From Sphingomonas koreensis (GTDB taxonomy: Bacteria; Pseudomonadota; Alphaproteobacteria; Sphingomonadales; Sphingomonadaceae), in NCBI RefSeq assembly GCF_002797435.1, contig NZ_PGEN01000001.1, positions 3,470,501 through 3,534,500 of the forward strand: DNA of 64,000 nucleotides, written 5' to 3'. This document shows, one piece after another, positions 33,921 to 43,109 of the stretch (positions are counted from its first letter, which is position 1; each line of letters opens with the position of its first letter). The position numbers and the translations under genes are program-made. The notes below the pieces were generated by a model. It saw nothing but the letters and a program-made list of their open reading frames with translations. It was not told the DNA's origin and made no database searches.

Positions 33921-35224
33921 CGCTTTTCCTTGCTCAGCCGCGTCATGAACACCGCGTTGCGCAGCGCCTGGAGCGGGATCGAGGTCAGATCGACCCACTC
34001 GCCTTCGGCATGGGCGCCGCCGCCCGCGACGCCGAGGCCGGCGAGCGTATCCACATCGGCCGCAACGAAGGCGCTGTCGGCGGCGCCGCGCTTGGCCGGG
34101 TCCATCTCGGTCATCTCGGGAAGCTTCATGTCGCGGTTGACCGCGTTGAGCTTGACGAGGAGCGCACGGTTGCCCGCGGTCGGCGCCATCGGCGGATAGG
34201 ATTCTTCGAATTCGATCTTCGCGCTGGTGCCGGGCAGGCTCTTTGCGACGATCGCCTGCATCGCGGCGCGGGTCTTCGCCTCCTGCTCGGGCGTGAGGGC
34301 GCGCAGATCGCCGCGCGCGACGGCCTGCTCCGCGACGATGTTGGTCTTGCCGCTCGCGCTGACCTGATAGTTGTTCGGCGCCAGCGTCGCAGGGGTGCCT
34401 GCCGCCATCGTGCCGATGTTGAAGGTCAGATTCTGCTCGGGCAGCGTACGGCGGAACTCGTCGAGGATGCGCACCAGCTCATAGGCCGCGCCATAGCCGA
34501 GCGCGGCGCCGAACACCCCGCTGCTGTGCCCGGTCTTGCCGCTCGTGGTGAGCGTCCAGCTCGCCGAGCTGCGCCGGGCGATCGTGCCCTTGTCGCCGCT
34601 CTCGTCGCGCGCCAGATTCTCGTATTCCAGCGCGACATCGGCCCATTTTCCTGCGGCGATCAGGTCGCGACGCGCGATCTCCAGCGGCTTGCCGGTACGC
34701 TCTTCGTCGCCGGTTAGCACGATCTTGATATCCGCGCCCTTGAGCGTGCCCGCCGCCCGCATCGCGCGCAGCGCCGCGACGATCACGACGATCCCGCCTT
34801 TGTCGTCGCCGATGCCGGGGCCCGAAGCACGGTCGCCGTTGCGGACGAATTTCTGGAAGGGCGATTCGGGCTCGAACACCGTGTCGAGATGCCCGATCAG
34901 CAACAGCCGCTTCCCCTTGCCGTTGCCGGTATGCGTCGCGATCAGATGCCCGGCGCGGCCGGTCTCCTTCATGTCGATCCACTCGACCTTGAAGCCGAGC
35001 GGCTCAAGCTCGGTACGGACCATCTGCCCGACCTTGGTCACCCCGTCGATGTTGAGCGAGCCGGAGTTCTGGTTGACCAGTGTCTCCAGCAGCGCGACGT
35101 GGCGTTCGGTCTCCGCCTTGACGGTGGCCGCCATCTTCTGCTCGGCGTCGCTCTGCGCGGCCGCAGGCAGGGCGAGGATCAGGGCGAACGGGGCCAGTAC
35201 AGCCAGGGTCGGGGTGCGATACAT
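33917..35224 (-). CDS. exported M20 family metallopeptidase (carboxypeptidase G2-like)
   Basis: 435 residues with a signal peptide (cut near AAAQ, about residue 24). Di-zinc M20 fold: metal His/Asp in LIGHLDTVF, bridging Asp in GPGIGDDKGG, catalytic Glu-Glu in LTGDEERTG, and a C-terminal His in GGGAHAEGEW. A dimerisation domain lies in the middle (about 230-330). It cleaves a C-terminal amino acid from peptides or amidated compounds in the periplasm. ATG at 35224 chosen because it begins the signal peptide. Confidence 0.9.
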   Translation of the reverse strand: MYRTPTLAVLAPFALILALPAAAQSDAEQKMAATVKAETERHVALLETLVNQNSGSLNIDGVTKVGQMVRTELEPLGFKVEWIDMKETGRAGHLIATHTGNGKGKRLLLIGHLDTVFEPESPFQKFVRNGDRASGPGIGDDKGGIVVIVAALRAMRAAGTLKGADIKIVLTGDEERTGKPLEIARRDLIAAGKWADVALEYENLARDESGDKGTIARRSSASWTLTTSGKTGHSSGVFGAALGYGAAYELVRILDEFRRTLPEQNLTFNIGTMAAGTPATLAPNNYQVSASGKTNIVAEQAVARGDLRALTPEQEAKTRAAMQAIVAKSLPGTSAKIEFEESYPPMAPTAGNRALLVKLNAVNRDMKLPEMTEMDPAKRGAADSAFVAADVDTLAGLGVAGGGAHAEGEWVDLTSIPLQALRNAVFMTRLSKEKR

Positions 35225-35263
35225 GCCGCACGTTAAAGCGGCTGGCCGCGCGCGCCGCAACCC

Positions 35264-36766
35264 TCAGCCCGGAGTCACCATGAAGATCTCGCCGTCGAGA
35301 TCGACGATGAAGAGGTTGCCCGCGGCATCCTCACCGAAGGAGGCGAGTTGATTGATGGTTCCGGCATCGGGCGCGAGGTCGAGGTTCCGGCGCTCGTAGC
35401 TGCTCGACGCGAGCGTGCTGCCCGCGACGAGCGAGGCATAGGGGACGCTCCAGATGTTGCCGCTGATGAAATCGCCGAAGATGTAGGATCCGGTGAGCGA
35501 GGCCACGGGCCCGCGATAGACATAGCCGCCGATCACCGATCGCCCCTGACGCGGTCCGGTGCCGTGGCTGTACTCGGTGGCGGGCGGGGTGAGGCCGGCG
35601 GGCGCAGTTCCGCTGAACGGCTGGGTACCCTCGAGGAAACGCCAGCCGAAATTGAGGCCGGGCTGGTTGGGCCGGACGATGTCGATCTCTTCGCGCGCGC
35701 CTTGACCGACATCGCCGATGATCAGGCGGCCATCGGGCGCGAAGGACGCGCGGAACGGATTGCGCAGGCCGATCGCGAAGACATACCGATCACCACCGCC
35801 CGCGAGATAGGGATTGCCGGGCGCAGGCATCCAGGGACAGACCGCGGCACAGGCGTAAGGATCGGGATTCTGGGCGATGCGCAGGATCTTGCCCAACTGA
35901 ACATTGGTGTTCTGGGCATTGTTGTTCGGGTCGCCCGATCCGCCGCCGTCGCCCACGCCGACGTACAGGAGGTTGTCAGGGCCGAAGCCGATCCAGCCGC
36001 CGTTGTGATTGTTGAAATCCGCGTGGGGAATGTACAGCACGATCTCAAAGGGAACGCCGCCGCCGATCAAAGGGCGGTCAAGAATATAGTGCCGAACCTG
36101 CACCGACCCGTCCGTTCCGGTAGCAACGGCGAACACGTCGAGCGGGTTCGTGGACCATCGATTGACGGTCAGGCCAAGCAACCCGCGCTCGCCGCTGGTC
36201 GAGAGGTTCTCCGCGGTGCGAATCAGCGTCTTGGCCCCCGTCGCAGGATCGAGCCGCCAGATACCGCCGCCCTTCTCGACCACATAGACGCGCGTATCGC
36301 CCGGGATGGCCGCGACATAGAGCGGCTGGTTGAACCCGGTGCCGACGCGGCGCACCTCGATCCCTTCGCGGCTGTTGGTGACGGTCACGGACACATCCTG
36401 CGTCGCCGAGAGGCTCCCGTCGCTGACGCGCAGCTGGACCTGGTAGACATTGTCGCCGTCCGCATCGGCGGGAAGGTCGAAATTGGGTGCGGGCGCGAAG
36501 GCGAGGGCGCCGGCAGGCGTGATCGTGAAACGGGTCGCATCGGCACCGCCCGCAATCGAGAAGGTGAGCGGGTTGCCGTCGGGATCGCTCGCGGCCGCGG
36601 CGAGCACAGCGGTGGCATTTTCCACCACCGATGCGGTCGCGGCCGAAGTGAAGGCCGGTGCGCGGTTGGCCGGGGTCGGCGTGGGGCTGGGCGTTGGCGT
36701 GCCACCACCACTGCATGCGGCAAGCGTGGTCGCGCCGAGGACTGACAACAAGACCGACCGGCGCAT
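35264..36766 (-). CDS. lipoprotein sugar dehydrogenase-like beta-propeller (GSDH/PQQ)
   Basis: 500 residues. LAAC lipobox at Cys18, a TPSPTPTP linker, then a cadherin/Ig-like domain (about residues 35-130, ending SVTVTNSR). The GSDH/SGNH-type six-bladed propeller follows (about 135-500). Propeller signatures include RGLLGLTVN, GGSGDPNNNAQN, LGKILRI, FAIGLRNPFR and GDVGQGAREEID. These are shared with PQQ-dependent soluble glucose dehydrogenases and Hhip-like proteins. Surface-exposed lipoprotein; sugar substrate unknown. PQQ binding is plausible but not shown. Confidence 0.87.
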   Translation of the reverse strand: MRRSVLLSVLGATTLAACSGGGTPTPSPTPTPANRAPAFTSAATASVVENATAVLAAAASDPDGNPLTFSIAGGADATRFTITPAGALAFAPAPNFDLPADADGDNVYQVQLRVSDGSLSATQDVSVTVTNSREGIEVRRVGTGFNQPLYVAAIPGDTRVYVVEKGGGIWRLDPATGAKTLIRTAENLSTSGERGLLGLTVNRWSTNPLDVFAVATGTDGSVQVRHYILDRPLIGGGVPFEIVLYIPHADFNNHNGGWIGFGPDNLLYVGVGDGGGSGDPNNNAQNTNVQLGKILRIAQNPDPYACAAVCPWMPAPGNPYLAGGGDRYVFAIGLRNPFRASFAPDGRLIIGDVGQGAREEIDIVRPNQPGLNFGWRFLEGTQPFSGTAPAGLTPPATEYSHGTGPRQGRSVIGGYVYRGPVASLTGSYIFGDFISGNIWSVPYASLVAGSTLASSSYERRNLDLAPDAGTINQLASFGEDAAGNLFIVDLDGEIFMVTPG

Positions 36767-36870
36767 GATTTCCTCCCGTTACAGCAAAGTCGAAACGCGC
36801 GAGCGCAACTTTGTTCCTTTGGTCTATGGGGAGACGGGCGCTCGCGCTATCTCTTTGTAAGGGGACATGG

Positions 36871-37659
36871 ATGCTCAGTCTGTTTCGTGCGCGACTGCCG
36901 ATCGACCGGGATGAATATGACTGGCTGCTCGCGGTGTTCGCGTGGCTGATCCAGACCGTCGATCGCGACAGGGCCTATCGCGAGGCGCGCACGATCCTCC
37001 CGACGGATGAGTTTTTTCCCCCGAGCCGCCTCGAGGGCCATGACCGAGCCGTCGAACTGTTCGATCAGGTGCGAGGCCATGCCGGGATGGCGGGCTGGGC
37101 GTGCGAACTGGTTGCGGGCGCGGCGGAGCGGGAAACGCGGATCGCCCCCGGCCATGCCTTGAAGCACGATTACAGCCCGCCCGGCGGTACGTTCGGCCAT
37201 GACGGAAACGGCGTGGTGATTACCTACAATCCTTCCGCGCTGGCGCGGCCGGCGGATCTGGTCGCGACCTTCGCGCACGAGCTGTCGCACTATCTGATCC
37301 ATGCCGATGGCAGCATGCCGCCGGGCGGCGCGGACCTGGAAGAGCATGCGACCGACGTCGCCGCGGTGTTCCTCGGCTTCGGTATCTTCGTTGCGAATGG
37401 CGCCAAGACCTTTGCGCAGTTCCAGAACGAAGCCGAGTCCGGCTGGGAGATGCGCCGCCAGGGCTATCTGAGCGAGGAGGCGCTGACCGCTGCACTCGCG
37501 ATTTTCGTACGGATGGCGGGTGAGAATGCCGATGCGGCTGAGCGCGAGCTCAAGGACTATCTGCGCGGCGTGTTTCGCGGCACCCTCAAGGTGCTCGACC
37601 GCGAATATCCCGATCTGCTCGCGACGCTGGAAACCGCGGACCTCAGCGGCTGGCGATGA
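36871..37659 (+). CDS. putative zinc metalloprotease with HExxH
   Basis: 262 residues from ATG 36871 (AAGGGG ribosome-binding site). A cytoplasmic protein without signal peptide. HELSHYLIH (His136-Glu-His140) is an HExxH zinc motif; a third ligand may lie in EEHATD around residues 157-162. Helical C-terminus. No family recognised; likely a gluzincin-type peptidase or an inactive relative. Alone, convergent with the phytase gene. Confidence 0.75.
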   Translation: MLSLFRARLPIDRDEYDWLLAVFAWLIQTVDRDRAYREARTILPTDEFFPPSRLEGHDRAVELFDQVRGHAGMAGWACELVAGAAERETRIAPGHALKHDYSPPGGTFGHDGNGVVITYNPSALARPADLVATFAHELSHYLIHADGSMPPGGADLEEHATDVAAVFLGFGIFVANGAKTFAQFQNEAESGWEMRRQGYLSEEALTAALAIFVRMAGENADAAERELKDYLRGVFRGTLKVLDREYPDLLATLETADLSGWR

Positions 37660-37690
37660 CCGCGCGGCCGGGCGGGCCGCGCGGTCATCG
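37654..37690. terminator. 16-bp perfect hairpin between convergent genes
   Basis: CGATGACCGCGCGGCC (37654-37669) pairs perfectly with 37675-37690 across a five-base loop. It spans the stop codon of the metalloprotease gene and ends three bases before the phytase gene's end. No T-tract on either strand, so a bidirectional terminator is inferred. Confidence 0.55.
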
Positions 37691-37692
37691 CG

Positions 37693-38742
37693 TCAGTCGA
37701 GCTTGAGCGCGGCCTTGATGTCGGCCCAGGCGGCGAACTTGAAGTTCTGCGCCTTGGGCGGGTTGTAGCCGTCCTGTGCGATGAACAGGCCGCCCGGATA
37801 GTCCGGGCCGAAATCGCCGGTGATCAGTTCGATCCCGTCGGTCTCCTCGGTGGAGCCGAATTTGCCGGGCGTGAGGCGGAAGCGGCCGACGAATGCTTCG
37901 TCCGACAGTCGGTAGACCGCATAGGCGTGGTCGCCCTGGCTGGAGACCAGCAGATAGCCGCCATTGCCCTCGCCCTCGGTGGCGATGGCGACGCCCTCGA
38001 CGTCCGCGATGAGCTTCTCGGTGTCCGCAGCGGCGATGTTGGTCCCTGCGACCGGACCGTCGGCGCGCGCGTCGAAGCGCCACACGCCGGCATCCTCCTC
38101 GCCGACATAGAGGCGGTGGGTACGCTCATCGGCGACGCAGCCTTCGGACTGGGTGGCAAGCTTCATCGTGCGAAGCAGCTTGCCCGTGGGCGCGGGGCCC
38201 GTCAGGTCCAGCTCGACCTGGCGGATCGTGCCGTCCTTGATGACGTTGAAGGCGTGGAGCCTGCCGCCGGTACGGTAGAGGCAGACGCCATAGGCCTCGC
38301 CCGCGCCGACCGGCACGGTGCCGAGCGGGATCAGCTTCGCGGTCGCGGTGTCGAGCCGGAACAGCGCGAGCTTCGCGTTGCGCGGATCGTTGCGGTCGCT
38401 CGCCGCGACGATCACGCCCGCTTCGCCCATATCCTTCAGATCGACATTGTTGACCCGGCCGGCGTCGATGAAGAAGCGGTCCTTGCCGGTCAGGTCATAG
38501 ACGTGCAGCCCGGCCTTCTTGTCGGTGCCGACGATCAGGCTGGCGGCGGGATTGGCCGGGTTGCGCCAGATTGCGGGATCGTCCGCGGCATCGGCATTGG
38601 CGGTGCCTACCGCCTCGGTCTCGCCGCGTGCCTGGACGCTGGCCGCCGGGGTGGTGGGGACGATCGGAACCTCGCTCTTGGTCGAGGCGCAGCCTGCCGC
38701 CGCGAACGGCAGCAGGCTGAGGGTGAGGGCGCGCTTCATCAT
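37693..38742 (-). CDS. beta-propeller phytase lipoprotein (3-phytase)
   Basis: 349 residues with lipobox AAGC at Cys18. It releases phosphate from phytate in a Ca2+-dependent way at the cell surface. Propeller motifs: DDPAIWRNPANPAASLIVGT, NNVDLKD, AASDRND, YVGEEDAGVWRF, DVEGVAI, SSQGDHAYAVY and DGYNPPKAQNFK, all typical of the phytase family. It shares one base with the stop of the TonB-receptor gene upstream (TGATG), so the two are coupled. The receptor probably imports the phosphate or inositol-phosphate product. Confidence 0.93.
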   Translation of the reverse strand: MMKRALTLSLLPFAAAGCASTKSEVPIVPTTPAASVQARGETEAVGTANADAADDPAIWRNPANPAASLIVGTDKKAGLHVYDLTGKDRFFIDAGRVNNVDLKDMGEAGVIVAASDRNDPRNAKLALFRLDTATAKLIPLGTVPVGAGEAYGVCLYRTGGRLHAFNVIKDGTIRQVELDLTGPAPTGKLLRTMKLATQSEGCVADERTHRLYVGEEDAGVWRFDARADGPVAGTNIAAADTEKLIADVEGVAIATEGEGNGGYLLVSSQGDHAYAVYRLSDEAFVGRFRLTPGKFGSTEETDGIELITGDFGPDYPGGLFIAQDGYNPPKAQNFKFAAWADIKAALKLD

Positions 38743-41078
38743 CAGAAAGCGAAACGTGCCATGAACTGAAACACGGGACCAGCGGTCTCGCGCTCGATCT
38801 CATACTCCTCCCAGTCGCCCAGTGCGGCGTCGCGCCGTTTCTGGCCACCGATCGTGGCGAACTTGTTGAACAGCTCCTGCTTGGCGCCATTCAGCAGGTT
38901 CGAGCCGACCGCGCGGATCGTGAAGCTCTTTCCGAAACGCTTCTCGACGAAGATCTCGAGATCCGCGCCATAGGTGGTGCGGACCTCTTCACCGACCATG
39001 CGCCCGAACGCCGAACCCTGTTTGCGATAGGTCGCCCCGAATGCCGCGGCGAAGGTCGGCACGTTCTGGATGACGCCGAAATTGTAGACATAGTTGGACT
39101 GGTCGTTGAAGCGGCGCTCGCCGAACCGGTCGGTGATCTCGCTCTCAAGCCACGACATGTTGCCGAATACGCCCGTGTCGGGAAGGCCGAGGAAGCCGAG
39201 GCTGGTCGAGAGGTCGAACTCCACCCCGTAGACGCGGCCATCGCCGGCATTGCGCGGCTGCAGCTCGAAGATGGTGCTGTTGCCGGTGCCGCTCAGTGCG
39301 CGGACCGTCTCGATCTCCACCAGATCCTTGACGTCACGGTAGAAGAAGTTGACGCCGATCACGCCGGTGCGGCCAATGCGGTGTTCATAGCCGATATCGG
39401 CGCCCCACGCGCTTTCGGGCCGCAGGAACGGGTTGCCGATCAAGGGGTTGTCGCCGAGATTGTCGACATTGCCCGGCGTGATGTAGTCGAAGCGCGGACG
39501 GCGGACGGTGCGTGCGCCCGAAATGGCGATTCGGCCGCTATTGCCCACCTTGATCTTCGCCGAGGCGCTGGGCAGCAGATGGCTGTAGTCACCGCTAATC
39601 GGCGCTGCGGCGGTGGTCAGGTCGTCGACGCGGGTGCTGGTGTTCTCCCAGCGGAGGCCGACTTCCCATTTCACCGGGCCGGTATCGCCTTCGACCAGCG
39701 CGAACAGATCCTTGCGCTCTTCCTTGACCTTGCTGTCGACCGACGGCGCGAAGTTGATGAACGCGGTGGCGTTCTGGTCGGGGCTCGACTGGAACTGGTT
39801 GTAGCCGGTGTGGAACGCGGCGGTGAGGTTGAAGCGCTGGCGCGCCGCATCCTCGATGTCCGCGTCGCGGACCTTGTTCTGGTAGAAGCCGCCGAAGACG
39901 AGGTCGATGCCGTTGCCGAGCGGCGCCTTGTGCTCGACCCCGGCCGAGAATTCGCGGTCGAGGATATGCGTGTCGAAGCGATCGCCGGTGAAGCGCGGCA
40001 CGGCGCGGTCGAAGTCGATCTCGTTCTCGGTTTCCCACTGCTCGTCGTTCATCTTGGCGAAGCCGACCTTGAGCTTGGTCTCACCGGCTGACCATTCCTG
40101 AGTGATCTTGGCGCCGATCGAGTAGTTGTACTGATCGATGTTGTTGATGTTCGAATTGTCGGTGAGCAGGTTGCCGCCGCTCCCGTTGCGAAGCGAGCCG
40201 CGGGAGCCGGTCGCGGTATTGTACTCGAACGAACGCTCGGTCTCGATGCGATCCGTGCGGACATAGAAGCCGCTCAGCTCGATATCGGTGGTCTCGCCGT
40301 CGATATTGTAGCTGGTGTTGAAGGCATAGTCGGTGCCGTCGCGGATGTCCGACTGATCCTCACGGTTGAGCAAGGCGCCGCCGGGCGATGCGAAGCGCGT
40401 GCTGAACTTCTTCTTGGGGTTGTAGCGGCCCTGGACATTGGCGCCGAGGAGCAGGCGGCCGGGACCGGCCTGGGTTCCGAACACCGCGCCGAAGCTCGGC
40501 TTGACCTCGCCATCGTCGAAGAACAGCGCGCCGCCGCGGATATAGCCGCCGTCGAGCTGATAGCCGTCGCGCAGGACGATGTTGAGCGTGCCCGCGACCG
40601 CGTCGCCGGTGCGGCGGGCAGAGGAGGAACGGACGATCTCGACCTGCTTGATCAGTTCGGCCGGGATCCGGTCGAGGAAGAAGCTGCGGTCGGCATTGGT
40701 GCCGGGCACCTTTTCGCCGTTGATCAGAATCTGGGTATAGCCGGGGTCGAGGCCGCGCAGGCGCGCACCGTCGCTCTCGATCACGTCCGACAGGAAGGTG
40801 ACGCTGGGCACGCGCTTGAGCGCGTCGCCGGCGGTCAGCGGCTCGAAGCGCTGGAAGAATTCCTGATCATAGACCAGCTCGGGCTCGGCGCCCTCGGTGC
40901 GGTTGCGATAGGCGATGCTGCCGTTGACCACGACGTCCGCGGCGCGTTCGATCTCGCCTCCGGTCTGCGCTTCGGCATCCGCCGCGTCGGCCTGGGCGGC
41001 GGCGGGCGCGGCGAGGCCAAGCGCGATCACGGGCAGGCTGGCCCCCGCAAGGGCGGCGACGATCGATTTGCAGTTCAT
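38742..41078 (-). CDS. TonB-dependent receptor coupled to phytase
   Basis: 778 residues. Signal peptide (cut near AAAQA, about 30), a plug domain (about 60-180: LTAGDALKRVPSVTFLSDVI, RGLDPGYTQILINGEKVPG, AELIKQVEIVRSSSARRTG), and an outer-membrane 22-strand barrel to the C-terminal Phe (FMARFAF). Substrate is inferred from the coupled phytase: a phytate-derived ligand. The IPA/Arg-type plug motif and long barrel loops are usual. Ends one base into the phytase start. Confidence 0.92.
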   Translation of the reverse strand: MNCKSIVAALAGASLPVIALGLAAPAAAQADAADAEAQTGGEIERAADVVVNGSIAYRNRTEGAEPELVYDQEFFQRFEPLTAGDALKRVPSVTFLSDVIESDGARLRGLDPGYTQILINGEKVPGTNADRSFFLDRIPAELIKQVEIVRSSSARRTGDAVAGTLNIVLRDGYQLDGGYIRGGALFFDDGEVKPSFGAVFGTQAGPGRLLLGANVQGRYNPKKKFSTRFASPGGALLNREDQSDIRDGTDYAFNTSYNIDGETTDIELSGFYVRTDRIETERSFEYNTATGSRGSLRNGSGGNLLTDNSNINNIDQYNYSIGAKITQEWSAGETKLKVGFAKMNDEQWETENEIDFDRAVPRFTGDRFDTHILDREFSAGVEHKAPLGNGIDLVFGGFYQNKVRDADIEDAARQRFNLTAAFHTGYNQFQSSPDQNATAFINFAPSVDSKVKEERKDLFALVEGDTGPVKWEVGLRWENTSTRVDDLTTAAAPISGDYSHLLPSASAKIKVGNSGRIAISGARTVRRPRFDYITPGNVDNLGDNPLIGNPFLRPESAWGADIGYEHRIGRTGVIGVNFFYRDVKDLVEIETVRALSGTGNSTIFELQPRNAGDGRVYGVEFDLSTSLGFLGLPDTGVFGNMSWLESEITDRFGERRFNDQSNYVYNFGVIQNVPTFAAAFGATYRKQGSAFGRMVGEEVRTTYGADLEIFVEKRFGKSFTIRAVGSNLLNGAKQELFNKFATIGGQKRRDAALGDWEEYEIERETAGPVFQFMARFAF

Positions 41079-41159
41079 GAGGTCCCCCGATTGAGTCGAA
41101 GGGGCGCCTAGGCGGGGCGCATGTCACTCCGGTGCTAAATCGATGTCGGATCGGTTGCG

Positions 41160-42278
41160 TTACGATGACGTTTGTATGACGTTGCTATTGGGCCACGTCA
41201 GGGCGACGCCCACCGCGAGCAGGGCTATGACGCACGCAGCAGCGGAAGCGCCCGTAACGCCGCCCGCCTCGATCGCCTTGCCCCCGCCGAGGCTACCGAT
41301 CGCGATGCCGATATTCGCGGCCGAGATGTTGAGCGATCCGGCAAAGCCCGGCGCTTCCGGCGCGGCATCCATCACCCGGACTTGGCAAAAGACGAACCCC
41401 GCGGCATGCGCCGCACCCCAGATCACGATCACCACGCCGGCGACGGACGGGCCGGTGCCGAGCGTGAGCGCCGCCATCGCCGTGAGCAGCGCCGAGATGG
41501 CGGTGCCGGCGAGCGCGCGCGACGCCAGCTTCCCCGCCAGCCAGTTTCCGCCAAGGCCCGCAGCGCCAAAGGCGAGAAGCGCGAGCGTGACGTCATCGCC
41601 GACAAACCCGGCATGGCGGAGCAGGAGCCCGGCATAGCTGAAACCAGTGAACATCGCCGCAAACGCCAGGGTCGAGAGGAGCAGGTGGCGGCGCAGCGTG
41701 GGACGCGCCAACAGACGCCAGGGCGCGCTGGTACGATCGGGTTTCGCGTCGAAGCTTCCCGCCAAGCAAGCGATGATGCCCGCCAGCGCGAGCGCGCCGA
41801 TCGCCGCCACCGGCAGCCGCCAGCCGAACTGGCCGGCCATGAAGCTGCCCGCCGGCGGTGAGAGCGTGCCGCCGAGTGTCACGCCGACATAGAGAAGCGC
41901 GATCCCCCGCCCGTTGCCCCCGCCGCCGCCGAGTTGAACTCCGGCCCGGCTCATGAACAGAGGGAGCGCCGCGCCCTGCAACACTCGCAGCAGCAGCATG
42001 AGCGGGAAATCAGGCACAACGAGCAGCAACAGGTTCGCGGCGAAGGGCAGCAGGGCGCCGGCGAGCACGAACGTCGCCGGCAGCCGTGTCGCCGCCGCGA
42101 CGAGCGGCGGTCCGAGCAGCGCTGAGGAAAGCGCGAATACCGTGATCAGCGATCCCGCCTGCGCGGGCGAGAGCCGGAGATCGGCGATGATTGGCGGAAT
42201 CAGGCCGATGACGACAAATTCCGCCGCCACCATCACGGCCGCGCCGAAGACGAGCGGCGCGGCCGCGGCGAGCCTCAC
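41160..42278 (-). CDS. MFS transporter (DHA1-like efflux)
   Basis: 372 residues with about 12 membrane helices. Starts at ATG 42278, overlapping the stop of the SDR gene as ATGA. Drug-efflux style motifs (LRLSPAQAGSLITVFALS, ending LPATFVLAG) suggest an AraJ/NepI relative. It is the second gene of an operon divergent from a TetR regulator gene, so it probably exports a compound that the SDR modifies or that TetR senses. Confidence 0.88.
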   Translation of the reverse strand: MRLAAAAPLVFGAAVMVAAEFVVIGLIPPIIADLRLSPAQAGSLITVFALSSALLGPPLVAAATRLPATFVLAGALLPFAANLLLLVVPDFPLMLLLRVLQGAALPLFMSRAGVQLGGGGGNGRGIALLYVGVTLGGTLSPPAGSFMAGQFGWRLPVAAIGALALAGIIACLAGSFDAKPDRTSAPWRLLARPTLRRHLLLSTLAFAAMFTGFSYAGLLLRHAGFVGDDVTLALLAFGAAGLGGNWLAGKLASRALAGTAISALLTAMAALTLGTGPSVAGVVIVIWGAAHAAGFVFCQVRVMDAAPEAPGFAGSLNISAANIGIAIGSLGGGKAIEAGGVTGASAAACVIALLAVGVALTWPNSNVIQTSS

Positions 42279-43012
42279 GCGTTGGCGCCGCTGTCGACCA
42301 GAAGCGCGGTGCCCGTCACCGATCGCGCTTCGGGGGAGGCGAGATAGGCGACCGCCGAGGCGATGTCGTCGGCGCTGCCGAACCGGCCGAGCGCGGTGCG
42401 GGCGATCTGGTCCGCGGCGTGCGGACCGTCGGCGGGGTTCATGTCGGTGTCGGTCGATCCGGGATGGACGGTGTTGACGGTAATGCCGCGCGGCGCGAGA
42501 TCGCGGGCAAGCGCCTGATGCAGCATCGTGACCGCTGCCTTGCTCGTGGAATAGACCGAGAAGCCCGGCGTGGGGGCGACCAGCGCGACGTTGCTGCCGA
42601 TCGCGACGATGCGGCCGCCTTCGCCCATATGCGGGAGCACCGCGCGCACTGCGACGAACGGCGCGCGCAGATTGACCGCCATCGTCGCGTCGAAATCCTC
42701 CAGGCTGAGGTCGTCCGCCGGCGCGGCGAGGAAGATGCCGGCATTGTTGACCAGGATATCGATCCCGCCCAGCGCCGCCGCTGCTTGGTCGACGGCGGCC
42801 TCGACCGCCGCGGCGTCGCGATTGTCGGCGGTGATCGCCAGCGCCCTGCGGCCGAGCGCCTCGATCTCGGCGGCCACACCGGCAGCAGCGCCGGCCGAGG
42901 ACGCGTAGGTGATGGCGACATCCGCGCCCTCCCGAGCCAGCCGCCGCGCGATCGCCGCACCGATTCCGCGGCTGCCGCCGGTAACCAAGGCTCGCTTCCC
43001 GTCCAGTCGCAT
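42275..43012 (-). CDS. short-chain dehydrogenase/reductase
   Basis: 245 residues. SDR cofactor motif TGGSRGIGAAI at about residues 11-21, NNAG near 86 and catalytic YSTSK (Tyr, Lys) near 151, then a PGSTDTDM loop. The ATG at 43012 has a GGAG ribosome-binding site six to seven bases upstream; an upstream ATG (43024) lies inside the operator and lacks one. NAD(P)H-dependent; substrate unknown. First gene of the SDR-MFS operon. Confidence 0.9.
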   Translation of the reverse strand: MRLDGKRALVTGGSRGIGAAIARRLAREGADVAITYASSAGAAAGVAAEIEALGRRALAITADNRDAAAVEAAVDQAAAALGGIDILVNNAGIFLAAPADDLSLEDFDATMAVNLRAPFVAVRAVLPHMGEGGRIVAIGSNVALVAPTPGFSVYSTSKAAVTMLHQALARDLAPRGITVNTVHPGSTDTDMNPADGPHAADQIARTALGRFGSADDIASAVAYLASPEARSVTGTALLVDSGANA

Positions 43013-43023
43013 TGCAATCTCCA

Positions 43024-43099
43024 TTTCTGTAGTGATCGATACAAATATGGGCCAGCTTGCCCGCGCGTCAACCGCTTTCTATATCGATCGCTACAGAAA
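43024..43099. promoter_or_regulatory. paired TetR-type operators in the divergent promoter
   Basis: TTTCTGTAGTGATCGATA at 43024-43041 recurs inverted at 43082-43099 with one mismatch. Each copy is itself a near-dyad, TGTA-N8-TACA or TATA. The pair flanks the 97-base gap between the SDR and TetR genes, so one repressor could shut both promoters. Ligand unknown. Confidence 0.65.
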
Positions 43100-43109
43100 G
43101 GAGGCCGGT

